Positions 52,073-60,422 of a DNA stretch of 64,000 bases are shown piece by piece. The stretch lies in the NCBI GenBank assembly GCA_035259205.1, contig DATFWO010000234.1, positions 7,617 to 71,616 of the forward strand, written 5' to 3'. The translations under genes were made by a program, and so were the position numbers. The notes beneath the pieces were generated by a model. It searched no databases. It was not told where the DNA came from and saw only the letters and a program-made list of their open reading frames with translations. How positions within the stretch are numbered: position 1 is the first letter of the stretch; every line of letters begins with the position of its first letter. Source of the DNA: SG8-41 sp035259205. Lineage in GTDB: Bacteria; Pseudomonadota; Gammaproteobacteria; Burkholderiales; SG8-41.

Positions 52073-54145
52073 ATGGACACCGCAACGGGAAAACATCGCT
52101 TTGCGCAGATCAATACCCAGCTGGGGGCCGATGTCCTGCTGCTTGCGCGCGTTTCGGGCAAGGAAGAGCTGGGGCGCCTGTTCGAGTACGACCTCGAGCT
52201 CCTGAGCGAGCGCGCCACGATCAAGCCCGAGGACCTCCTCGGCACGAACGTGACCTTGATGTTCGAAACCGAGGATCACAGCGCGCCGCGCTACCTGAAC
52301 GCCTACGTCACCCGCTTTTGCGAGGCGGGCGAGAAGCAAAGCGCTGCGTTTTCCTCGGGGCACGCTTACGCCTACCGCGCGACCTTGCGCCCATGGCTGT
52401 GGTTCGCGACTCGCCGCTCCGACTGCCGCATCTTCAACGACAAGTCGGTGCCCGACATCGTCAAGGAAGTGCTGGGTATCTATGGCGGACAGATATCCGA
52501 CAAGCTTTCGGGCACGCATCATCCGTGGAAGTACTGCGTGCAGTATCGCGAGACCGATTTCAATTTCGTCAGCCGCCTGATGGAGCACGAGGGCATCTAT
52601 TATTACTTCGATCACCAGAACGGAAAGCACCTGCTGGTGCTCGCGGATTCTTCGAGCGCGCATGCGCCACACCCGAAGTTCAGGACCTTTGCGTTCCATC
52701 AGCCCGGACGGGAGGACGTTTTCGACCGCGACTACATCAGCGAGTGGATGGCGACGACCGGCGTGCAGGCGGGCAGGTACCTGCTGAAGGACTACGACTT
52801 TTACCGGGCTCGCGCCGTGGAAGGGGTTGCGGCCCAGCCGCGCTCCCACACCTTCGGCGATTTGGAGATGTACGACTACCCGGCCGCCGCGCTGGACGTG
52901 GCAGGCGCGGAGTCGGGTTCCGATCGCAGCTCAGGCTACGCCAGCGCGCGGATGGAGGAGCTGCAGAGCCAGTACCGCGTGTTCGAAGGGACGGGAAACG
53001 CGCGCGGACTCGAGGTGGCGCGCCGCTTCACGCTCACGGACCACCCGCAGCGGGCCTATAACGCCGATTACGTGGTCACATCGGCGTCGCTGGAGGCGAA
53101 GGTCAACGAGTTCAGAAGCGGCGGCGGCGATGCCGAATTCAAGGTGACCTTCACCTCGATCGCAGCCAGCCAGGCATTCCGGCCGCAGCGGCTCACGCCG
53201 AAAAGCGTGATTCAGGGTACGCAGACCGCGCTCGTGGTGGGCAATGGTGAAATCGATCCCGACAAGCACGGGCGCGTGAAGGTTCAGTTCCACTGGGATC
53301 GCAAAGGCGCAACGTGCTGGGTACGGGTGGCGCAGCTCATGGCTGGAAAGAGCTGGGGCGCCATGTTTCTCCCGCGCGTCGGCCAGGAGGTGATCGTGGA
53401 CTTCCTGGAAGGCGATCCCGATCGGCCGATAGTGACCGGCGTCATTTACAACGGCGTGGCCAAGCCGCCGTACGAGCTCCCGGGAGAGAAAACCAAGTGG
53501 ACGATCAAGACCAATTCCTCTGAGGGCGGCGGCGGATTCAACGAGCTTCGCTTCGAGGACAAGAAGGGCTCGGAGCAGATCTTCATGCACGGGGAGAAGC
53601 AGCTCGACCTGCGCATCAAGAAGGACCGCCTCGAATTCATCGGGGAGAATTCGCATCACATCGTCAAGAAGGACCGCTACGAGAAGGTGGAAAAGGACCA
53701 GCATCTGGCGGTGAAGGGCGACCAGAACGAAAAGGTCACCGGCACGGCATCGCTCAAGATCGATCAGAACCTCCAATACAAGGTCGGAATGAAGAGCGCG
53801 CTCGATTCAGGGCAGGAGATCCACCTCAAGGCGGGGATGAACATCATCCTGGAGGCGGGCGTGCAGATCTCCCTCAAGGTCGGGGGCAACTTCATCAACA
53901 TCACGCCCGCCGGCGTGGACATCCAGGGCATCCTGACGAAGATCAACTGCGGCGGCTCGGCAGGCAGCGGCTCGGGTTCGTCGCCTGCGGCGCCGACGGA
54001 TCCGAAGGAAGCCGACGACGCCAAGGCCGGATCGAAGGACGATGTGCCGCCGAAGCCCAAGCCGCCCCAGGCAAAGACATACAGTCCCAAGGCAGTATCG
54101 CTGAAACTGGCGGCCCAGAGCGGCGCGCCGTTTGTAGACGTATGA
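52073..54145 (+). CDS. vgrG: Type VI secretion spike protein TssI (VgrG)
   Basis: A 690-residue VgrG. gp27-like part: YCVQYRETDFNFVSRLMEHE at about 155-175; gp5-like OB fold: GRVKVQFHWDR and GKSWGAMFLPRVGQEVIVDF; then a triple-stranded beta-helix needle with repeated short K/E-rich strands. It ends in a low-complexity tail rich in Gly, Ser, Pro and Lys (about 625-690) with no recognised effector domain, so it is probably a structural VgrG whose tail serves as a docking site. Confidence 0.95.
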   Translation: MDTATGKHRFAQINTQLGADVLLLARVSGKEELGRLFEYDLELLSERATIKPEDLLGTNVTLMFETEDHSAPRYLNAYVTRFCEAGEKQSAAFSSGHAYAYRATLRPWLWFATRRSDCRIFNDKSVPDIVKEVLGIYGGQISDKLSGTHHPWKYCVQYRETDFNFVSRLMEHEGIYYYFDHQNGKHLLVLADSSSAHAPHPKFRTFAFHQPGREDVFDRDYISEWMATTGVQAGRYLLKDYDFYRARAVEGVAAQPRSHTFGDLEMYDYPAAALDVAGAESGSDRSSGYASARMEELQSQYRVFEGTGNARGLEVARRFTLTDHPQRAYNADYVVTSASLEAKVNEFRSGGGDAEFKVTFTSIAASQAFRPQRLTPKSVIQGTQTALVVGNGEIDPDKHGRVKVQFHWDRKGATCWVRVAQLMAGKSWGAMFLPRVGQEVIVDFLEGDPDRPIVTGVIYNGVAKPPYELPGEKTKWTIKTNSSEGGGGFNELRFEDKKGSEQIFMHGEKQLDLRIKKDRLEFIGENSHHIVKKDRYEKVEKDQHLAVKGDQNEKVTGTASLKIDQNLQYKVGMKSALDSGQEIHLKAGMNIILEAGVQISLKVGGNFINITPAGVDIQGILTKINCGGSAGSGSGSSPAAPTDPKEADDAKAGSKDDVPPKPKPPQAKTYSPKAVSLKLAAQSGAPFVDV

Positions 54146-54202
54146 GGACAGTTACACCGGCAGCGTCCAGCCGCGCTGCCGCCAGATCGAACCGCAGCAT
54201 AC

Positions 54203-54745
54203 ATGGTCGGCCCTGACGCGATCGGCACGTTGACGCAGCTCCTGTGGATGTCTCCGCAGGACAAGGTTTACGCTCTCCTCGATGGCGCGAGCATTCCGAG
54301 CCTGCTGGAGCGCCTGTACGGCGAAAAACGCCCGCCGTTCGAGTGCCTGTTTCCGGGAGAGCTGGAGCCGGACATGGCGGAAGTCGCGCCCTATCTCGTT
54401 GAGCTCGATCGCGGAAGCGATTTTGCCGAGTGGGTCATGGGGCAGGGGTGGGGCAATCATTGGGGAATCTTTGCGGTATCGCAGGCGGACCTGAGGACGG
54501 TGTATTTTCACCTGCGCACCCTCAGCGTCGTGTATACGCCCGAAAGCAGGCCGATGCTCTTCCGCTACTACGACCCGCGGGTCATGCGACTATTCCTGAC
54601 GACCTGCGCGCCCGAGCAGATCAAACAGCTGTTCGGTCCGGTCGAGCGGTTCGTGGCCGAAGGCGAGACTGCGACGGCAGCGCTCACGTTCACGCACGTA
54701 AACGGCGAGCCTCAAACGGGCACGCGCCAGATACCTCTGAGATGA
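54203..54745 (+). CDS. DUF4123 domain protein (T6SS adaptor/chaperone)
   Basis: A 180-residue DUF4123 protein: VYALLDGASIPSLLERLY, then ELDRGSDFAEWVM.QGWG.HWGIF and LRTLSVVYTPESRPMLFRYYDPRVMR, where the last part is the family hallmark. DUF4123 proteins (Tap-1/TEC) bind a VgrG and load an effector, usually the product of the next gene. It follows vgrG and overlaps the next gene by four bases (ATGA). Confidence 0.88.
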   Translation: MVGPDAIGTLTQLLWMSPQDKVYALLDGASIPSLLERLYGEKRPPFECLFPGELEPDMAEVAPYLVELDRGSDFAEWVMGQGWGNHWGIFAVSQADLRTVYFHLRTLSVVYTPESRPMLFRYYDPRVMRLFLTTCAPEQIKQLFGPVERFVAEGETATAALTFTHVNGEPQTGTRQIPLR

Positions 54746-55509
54746 TGCTTATATTCCGCGAAGAACAACTCCGCGCTTTTCAGAGTGCGTCACAGGCGAA
54801 CTTCTGTCGCCGGCTGCTGCGCAACGTATGCGAGGAATTTCCGGACCGGTTGAAGATCTTCGGCGAGCCGGCGATCTCGGCGATGGTGAGCCTCGGGCTC
54901 GATCGCGCGAAGGCGCGTGGACTGGAATCCGAGGAGGCCGTAATGCGCCATCTCGGCATGATGATCCTCTTCGGAAGCTACTGGGAGAGCGATCCGCAGC
55001 TTCCCTGGGTAAAGCAATTCCTCGGACCGGCCGACGCCGCGACGGCGGAGCGCATGACGCAATTGTGGGAGCAGGCAAAGGTGGTCCGCCAGCGGATCAT
55101 GGGACCCGACGACGGACTCTACCTTGCAGCCCTGCGCAGCATTGAAGGCAAGACGGTGGAAGACCTGACCAAATTTGCCAGCCGCTCCCACCGCGACCTG
55201 CTGATTCAGATTGCGGCAATGTATCCGCGCAAGTTCACCGAAGCGGGGGAGGCTGCTTTCGCGAACTGCACGCGGCTCGCGGTCGAGGCGTGCCGCCCGT
55301 TCGACCTGATGGACCGCTGGTCGGTCGTGCTGATGGTGGAGTTCATGCTTCTTTTTGGCGCCGGTTTCCTGAACGATCCCCTTTACGCCTGGGCGACGGA
55401 GGCGCTGAAGGACCCGCAGTGCGAGGGAGTCGATCAGAAGCTCGACCGCCTCCTCAAGGCGGCGCAGGATAAAGTCATATCTCGTACGGTCGGATCGCGC
55501 GCGAGCTGA
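54742..55509 (+). CDS. Unknown helical protein following DUF4123
   Basis: A 255-residue protein not recognised. It appears mostly helical, with an N-terminal basic/amphipathic region (FREEQLRAFQSASQANFCRR) and a hydrophobic stretch at about 190-210 (WSVVLMVEFMLLFGAGFL) that could cross or insert in a membrane. No signal peptide is evident. Start and overlap with the DUF4123 stop imply coupled synthesis. By position it is either the cargo of the DUF4123 adaptor or a structural partner. No immunity-like gene follows, which argues for caution. Confidence 0.6.
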   Translation: MMLIFREEQLRAFQSASQANFCRRLLRNVCEEFPDRLKIFGEPAISAMVSLGLDRAKARGLESEEAVMRHLGMMILFGSYWESDPQLPWVKQFLGPADAATAERMTQLWEQAKVVRQRIMGPDDGLYLAALRSIEGKTVEDLTKFASRSHRDLLIQIAAMYPRKFTEAGEAAFANCTRLAVEACRPFDLMDRWSVVLMVEFMLLFGAGFLNDPLYAWATEALKDPQCEGVDQKLDRLLKAAQDKVISRTVGSRAS

Positions 55510-55717
55510 AGCCGGGCTGCAAGCGGCCCCGTGCTTTGTTTCACATCGGCCTGGCTGTTGAATTTCGAAAAGACACGCTTGGCAGCATGCGCCGCCGCAT
55601 GTCCGGCTCCGTCCGCACCGATTTCGATCGCAGCGGCCGTACCATCGTCCTCAATCGGTGTAGTATTAGCACGAGTGAGGGAGGTTTCTCCGTGAGACCT
55701 GCCAAAGAGGAGGGGCC

Positions 55718-56713
55718 ATGAGGACAGGTTTGCTGGTTGTGGCGGCGGGTGTCGCCTTCGCCGGCCCGGCTCCGGCCATGGATTTCATCGATATCGCGCC
55801 CGTGATATCGGTTACGCCCTTGTATGGACCGGTTGCGGACGCGCGCGAATGCTTCGTCGCGGCTGCACCGCAGCCCGCGATGGCCGTCGCGCCATCCCCC
55901 CAGCCGGTCATGATGCCGGCGCAGGTTCCTCAGGGCGCAATGGCGCCTGGCGGCGCGCCGCCGCAGGAGCGCAGCGTCGTCGCTCCCGTCGTGGGTGGCG
56001 TAGCGGGGGCGTTGATCGGCAGCCAGGTGGGGCAGGGGCGTGGACGCGACGCGGCAACGGCAGTGGGTGCAGTTGCGGGTACCGTTGTCGCTGACCGCAT
56101 GGCGAATCCGAATAGCGGCGGTTCGCTGACGGGCGCAGTCGTAGGCGGCGGCGCCGGCGCGCTGCTCGGCAACCAGGTCGGGCAGGGTAGCGGGCGGACG
56201 GCGGCAACGGCCGCGGGAGCGATCGGCGGCGCGATGATCGGTGACCGCCTGATGTCCAGCCCACCACCCCAGCAGGCTGCGGTTCCGGGGCAGGTTCAGA
56301 TGCAGCCGATGCAGCCGGGGCAGATACCGATGCAGGCAGGGCAGATGCCGATGCAGCAGGCACAGGTAGTGGACCGCTGCCGCACGGTGGACGGCGTGCA
56401 GCGCGAGGTGCTCCGCGGGTACTCCGTAGTCTACCGTTACAACGGGCGCGACATTACGACGACGGTTTTAAATCACCCGGGGAGCACGATTCGAATCGCG
56501 GTCGGTCCGCTCGACAACTACCCACAGCAGCCCATGCAAGCCCAGAGCGGCTTTGCCGCCGGGGCTCCCGTCATGGTTCCACAGCAGCCCGTGATGATGC
56601 CTCAACAACCGATGATGGCGCCGCAGCAGCCCGTGATGACGCCTCAACAACCGGTAATGGCGCCGCAGCAGCCGATGATGGTGCCCCAGCAGCCGGTTGC
56701 CCTGCCCCAGTAG
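55718..56713 (+). CDS. Exported glycine-zipper protein with C-terminal PQQP repeats
   Basis: A 331-residue protein with a short signal peptide (cleavage near GPAPA-MDF). Two glycine-zipper units lie at about 88-175, each with the pattern VVGG.AGAL.G.QVGQG.GR.AATA. A globular domain follows (RCRTVDGVQREVLRGYSVVY, then RDITTTVLNHPG), as in outer-membrane 17 kDa-antigen-like proteins. The tail is a run of M.PQQP repeats. It is probably an envelope protein with a membrane-inserting zipper. No T6SS role is known. The 208-base gap upstream holds a TAGTAT box (55661-55666) without a clear -35. Confidence 0.75.
   Translation: MRTGLLVVAAGVAFAGPAPAMDFIDIAPVISVTPLYGPVADARECFVAAAPQPAMAVAPSPQPVMMPAQVPQGAMAPGGAPPQERSVVAPVVGGVAGALIGSQVGQGRGRDAATAVGAVAGTVVADRMANPNSGGSLTGAVVGGGAGALLGNQVGQGSGRTAATAAGAIGGAMIGDRLMSSPPPQQAAVPGQVQMQPMQPGQIPMQAGQMPMQQAQVVDRCRTVDGVQREVLRGYSVVYRYNGRDITTTVLNHPGSTIRIAVGPLDNYPQQPMQAQSGFAAGAPVMVPQQPVMMPQQPMMAPQQPVMTPQQPVMAPQQPMMVPQQPVALPQ
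56582..56707 (+). repeat. Tandem 21-bp coding repeats (PQQP units)
   Basis: Six 21-base units code for QQP-x-M-x-P heptapeptides at the C-terminus of the glycine-zipper protein. CAGCAG and CAACAA codons alternate in the first four units. These therefore form two 42-base copies (56582-56623 and 56624-56665) that differ at only three positions, evidence of a recent duplication. The last two units are more diverged. Confidence 0.8.
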
Positions 56714-56830
56714 CCGATCACAGTGCGCAGCCCGGTGCGGCGGTTGAGCCTGCGCTGATACAGCAGGCGCAGGAACACACAGTCCCGGCAGGCATTGCCG
56801 GACGACCAGAGCCTGATCCGTGGAGGAGCC

Positions 56831-58372
56831 ATGCCCGGCCGCATCGGTTTCGACTTCCAGTTCTCGCAGCCGCGGGCGCGTAGCGCCAGCGCCCGGAGCG
56901 AGGAGAATCCCATGCGCATCCTTGTCATGGGCGACTTCAGTGGTCGTGCCAGCCGTGGTGTGGAGAATGCAGCTGATCTGGCGTCGCGCCCGATCGTTGC
57001 CGTGGATGTCGACAGCTTCGAGCAGGTATTGGCCGGATTTTCACCCGTTTTGCTTTTGTCGCCGGGAAAGGCAGCCGGGACGGACGTCGTTATCGAATTC
57101 CGGCAGCTCGACGACTTCCATCCCGGCCGGCTTTACCGCGAGTTGGACCTCTTTCAGTCGCTGCGGAAGTCACGGTCGCGCCTGCAAGACCCCGCGACTT
57201 TCGCCGAGGCCGCCGAGAAGCTGCAGACAGATCGTGCGCAGAGTCCTCGGCCGGATCAGGGTCCTGCGACCGGGAGCAAACCCACCGCCGAAAATGATGC
57301 CGCGACGCTCGAGCGTCTGCTGGGCAGAAAAGCGGCAACCGTCGCGAGTAAGCCCGTCCTGCGTGCGGAACCGGCGGTGGTCGATGAATTGATCCGCAAA
57401 ATCGTCGCTCCGCATATCGTTCCCGATGCTCCGCCTCACCAGGCGCAGTACGTCGCATCGGTCGATGCCGCCATCGAGGAGCAGATGCGGGTTATTTTGC
57501 ACGACCCGGCGTTTCAAGCGCTGGAGTCCGGATGGCTGGCGATCCACTGGTTGATCTCCGAGCTCGAGTTCGGCGAGCAACTTCAGCTCTTTCTGCTGGA
57601 TGTTACGCTGGATGAGCTGCGCTCCGACGCGCGGGCGGCGGACGGGAATCCCGAGCAGTCCAGCCTGTATCGTCTGTTGGTGGAGCAAGGAACCCGAACG
57701 CCAGGCGGCGAGCCGTGGTCGCTGCTCGCGGGTAATTATGCGTTCGGCCCGGATGAGGAGAATATCGAGCTGCTCGCGTTCCTCGGGGCGATCGCGTCGC
57801 AGGCGGGAGGGCCCTTCGTCGCGGCGGCGGAGAGCGGCATCCTCGGTTGTCGTTCGCTCGCCGACACACCGGATCCTCGGGAGTGGCAGCCGCTGGTTCC
57901 CACCGCCGAGCAATGCTGGCAGGCGCTGCGTAGAAGTTCCGTCGCGTCCTGGATCGGCCTTGCGCTGCCCCGGATCCTGCTCCGCGCGCCGTACGGGAAA
58001 CGCAATGAAAGGGTCGAAGAATTTGAATTCGAGGAGCTGCCGGCGAGGGCGGCGCATGAACATTATCTGTGGGGAAACCCTGCCATAGCGTGCGCTTTGT
58101 TGATCGGGCGGTCCTTCCTCGCAAAGGGTTGGAGCATGGAAGTCGGAGACGAACGGGATATCGGTGGTCTGCCGGCGTGTGTGCTCGATCGCGACGGCGA
58201 AAAGGAGCTCCTTGCATGCGCTGAAGCCTATCTCAGCGAACGCGCGGGAGAGGCGATCCTGGCGCGCGGTTTGATGCCCCTGCTCAGCCTCAAGAACCAG
58301 AACGCCGCGTGCTTGATGCGCTTTCAATCACTGGCCGAACCGGCGCAGGCGTTCGCAGGGCCCTGGCGCTAG
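56831..58372 (+). CDS. TssB-TssC fusion, T6SS sheath-like paralogue
   Basis: A 513-residue protein joining both sheath families. Residues about 27-135 resemble TssB (ILVMGDFSGR, VDVDSFEQVLAGF, LDDFHPGRLYRELDLFQSL). After a variable linker, about 190-505 resemble TssC (AFQALESGWLAIHWLISE, GNYAFGPDEENIELLAFLG, WIGLALPRILLRAPYGKR). The end (GLMPLLSLKNQNA) aligns about 110 residues before the end of TssC, so the TssC C-terminal domain is absent. It is therefore unlikely to form a normal sheath and may cap, start or regulate one. It lies 118 bp after the glycine-zipper gene; GGAGG sets the start. Confidence 0.85.
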   Translation: MPGRIGFDFQFSQPRARSASARSEENPMRILVMGDFSGRASRGVENAADLASRPIVAVDVDSFEQVLAGFSPVLLLSPGKAAGTDVVIEFRQLDDFHPGRLYRELDLFQSLRKSRSRLQDPATFAEAAEKLQTDRAQSPRPDQGPATGSKPTAENDAATLERLLGRKAATVASKPVLRAEPAVVDELIRKIVAPHIVPDAPPHQAQYVASVDAAIEEQMRVILHDPAFQALESGWLAIHWLISELEFGEQLQLFLLDVTLDELRSDARAADGNPEQSSLYRLLVEQGTRTPGGEPWSLLAGNYAFGPDEENIELLAFLGAIASQAGGPFVAAAESGILGCRSLADTPDPREWQPLVPTAEQCWQALRRSSVASWIGLALPRILLRAPYGKRNERVEEFEFEELPARAAHEHYLWGNPAIACALLIGRSFLAKGWSMEVGDERDIGGLPACVLDRDGEKELLACAEAYLSERAGEAILARGLMPLLSLKNQNAACLMRFQSLAEPAQAFAGPWR

Positions 58373-58564
58373 CGGGCGTGCTGCACATGTGACCGCGGTG
58401 CTCTCTTCGTGCGGCGGCACTGCGGGTTGGCTTCTGAACCGCATCAGCGTTCGCCAGCCGATGGTTGCGGCCTGCCAGAACCCGGCCTCGACCAGGCGCT
58501 ACGCCGGCGGAAGCGTCGCGCAGCCATAAAACTCCGCTATGCCATTCCGCGAGAAACCCGCGGG

Positions 58565-58954
58565 CTAGGGAATCATTTCGGTCGTCTGGCCGGGAAATGC
58601 GACCGAAATCACGCCGCCCCAGACACACATCAGCTTCGACGTGTTGTTCAGCGAAGGCTGATTGGCCAGCGGCACCGTGGGCGAGCCGGGCGCCCATGGT
58701 GCGGGGGTATTCGGGATACACGGCATCGGCGTCAGAACCCCCATCGCGGCGGCGGTCGCCGATGCAACAGTGGGATTGGCTATGCTCGAGCACACGCCGA
58801 ACGGCATGACGTTCACCATGGAAATGTGATCCATGATATTGGCGGCCGGCTGATTGCTGGTGAGGACGCGGTTGATGGGCAACACGACGAAGATGCTCGG
58901 GGCTGCGCCAAAACTGCACTGCAGCACCGCGCCGTTGCAAACGTGTAATGGCAT
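58565..58954 (-). CDS. PAAR-like protein (DUF4280)
   Basis: A 129-residue DUF4280 protein: CNGAVLQCSFGAAPS at the start, MPFGVCSSIANP in the middle, and LMCVWGGVISVAFPGQT at the end. DUF4280 is a PAAR-like fold expected to sharpen a VgrG tip or carry a fused effector; here there is no extra domain. It is the only leftward gene among the complete T6SS genes and faces the fusion gene convergently, with 192 featureless bases between. GAGGAGGG precedes the ATG. Confidence 0.82.
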   Translation of the reverse strand: MPLHVCNGAVLQCSFGAAPSIFVVLPINRVLTSNQPAANIMDHISMVNVMPFGVCSSIANPTVASATAAAMGVLTPMPCIPNTPAPWAPGSPTVPLANQPSLNNTSKLMCVWGGVISVAFPGQTTEMIP

Positions 58955-58972
58955 GGGAGCCCTCCTCGTGGC

Positions 58973-58980
58973 AGTATACT
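58973..58980. promoter_or_regulatory. AGTATACT, possible shared -10 box
   Basis: The palindrome AGTATACT gives a TATACT -10-like box on both strands, in the 122-base divergent gap between the PAAR-like gene and the first TPR-methyltransferase. No clear -35 was found in either direction, so this is weak. Confidence 0.25.
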
Positions 58981-59076
58981 ATTTGCCATGCCGGCGCCCG
59001 AAACGAAAGACGCAGCATCCGACCGCGCCGACCGACGAAAAGAATGATCCGGTTGGCTCCGGAGAGGGAAGGGTAG

Positions 59077-60399
59077 ATGGTGGGCGCGGGGTCGACCGGC
59101 AGACGGGTGGCGGACCGCATGAAGCGTGCGGTCGCGTTGCACCGCGCGGGAAGAATGGCGGAGGCAGAGGCCATCTACCGCGTCATCCTCAAGCGGCTGC
59201 CCTCCCAGCCGGACGCGCTGCACTTCCTGGGGCTGATCCGCCAGCAGCAGGGACGCAGCGACGAGGCGATTCACCTCATGCGCCGCGCCACCGAGTTTGC
59301 GCCGGACTATGCCGATGCGTTCAACAATCTCGGGAATGCGCTCAAGACCACGGGTCGAATCGGCGAAGCCGAGATCTGCTACCGCAAAGCCATCGGCCTC
59401 GACGCGCGGCATGCGAACGCCTTGAGCAACCTTGCCGTGGTGCTGCGGGCCAAAGGCGATCTTACAGCCGCCGAGGCGGCCTGCCGCAGCGCCATAGAAG
59501 CCATGCCGCGACACGTGGAGGCGCACAACAACCTGGGTAACGTTCTTCGTGGCATGGGGCGCCACGACGAGGCGATCGGCTGCTATAGAGCATCCATCGC
59601 GCTCGACCCGCACCACGCGGACGGCCCCCGGATGCTAGGACTGGCTTTGTATGCGGCTGGCAGGATCGACGAAGCAAAGGAGGCCTACCAGCAATGGCTG
59701 GAACGCGATCCAGGCAACCCCGTGGCCGCGCACCTGCTGGCGGGATGCTCCGGCAGCAACGCGCCAGCGCGCGCGCCCGACGGCTATGTCAGGGACGTGT
59801 TCGAGGGCATGGCCGCTGAATTCGACGAGCACCTGGCTCATTTGAAGTATCAGGCGCCTGCACTGGTCGGGGCCGCGCTCGCCCGCGTATTGCCCGATCC
59901 GAACGGTGCTCTGGAAGTGCTCGATGCAGGTTGCGGCACCGGCCTGTGCGGCAGCGCGCTGCGAGCATATGCGCAGGAACTGACCGGAGTCGACCTTTCG
60001 CCAGCGATGCTGCGGCGCGCGGCGCAACGCGGACTCTACGACCATCTCGTCGAAGAGGAATTGACGGCGCATCTGAAGGCGCAGCGCGCCCGGTATGACC
60101 TGATCGTCTCGGCGGATACGCTCTGCTACTTCGGTGTGCTGCAGGATGTACTCGCAGCGGCGGCGGGCGCGCTGCGCGCCCGCGGCTGGATCGTATTTTC
60201 GGTCGAAGAGGCGCAGGGCGAGGCACCGCTTGCAGGATACCGGCTCGACCCGCACGGCAGATACTCGCACACGAACGACTACGTGCGTGGCGTGCTCGAG
60301 AGTACGGGTTTCCAAGCGTCGACGATCGAAGCCGTATTGCTGCGAACCGAGGGCGGCGATCCCGTCAACGGACTTCTTGTTGCGGCGCGTGTCGCCTGA
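59077..60399 (+). CDS. TPR-repeat class I methyltransferase fusion, copy 1
   Basis: A 440-residue two-part protein. Residues about 15-220 hold six TPR-like units (for example AFNNLGNALKTTGRIGEAEI). About 230-440 is a SAM-dependent methyltransferase with motif I VLDAGCGTGLCG (about 281-292), GVDLSPAMLRRA and an unusual conserved SADTLCYFG at the motif IV position. The TPRs probably select a protein partner or substrate. GGAGAGGG precedes the ATG. The second copy starts 23 bp later. Role within the T6SS cluster is unknown. Confidence 0.8.
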   Translation: MVGAGSTGRRVADRMKRAVALHRAGRMAEAEAIYRVILKRLPSQPDALHFLGLIRQQQGRSDEAIHLMRRATEFAPDYADAFNNLGNALKTTGRIGEAEICYRKAIGLDARHANALSNLAVVLRAKGDLTAAEAACRSAIEAMPRHVEAHNNLGNVLRGMGRHDEAIGCYRASIALDPHHADGPRMLGLALYAAGRIDEAKEAYQQWLERDPGNPVAAHLLAGCSGSNAPARAPDGYVRDVFEGMAAEFDEHLAHLKYQAPALVGAALARVLPDPNGALEVLDAGCGTGLCGSALRAYAQELTGVDLSPAMLRRAAQRGLYDHLVEEELTAHLKAQRARYDLIVSADTLCYFGVLQDVLAAAAGALRARGWIVFSVEEAQGEAPLAGYRLDPHGRYSHTNDYVRGVLESTGFQASTIEAVLLRTEGGDPVNGLLVAARVA

Positions 60400-60422
60400 T
60401 CAACCGGCCGTACCGACCGACC

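Noticed and set aside
55661..55666. TAGTAT as a promoter for the glycine-zipper gene
   Set aside because: A -10-like box is present, but no acceptable -35 stands 16-18 bases upstream.
56831..58372. The idea that the TssB-TssC fusion is a frameshifted or decayed tssC duplicate
   Set aside because: The frame is intact over 513 codons with a good ribosome site, and both parts keep their family motifs at even divergence. Decay would show stops or lost motifs.
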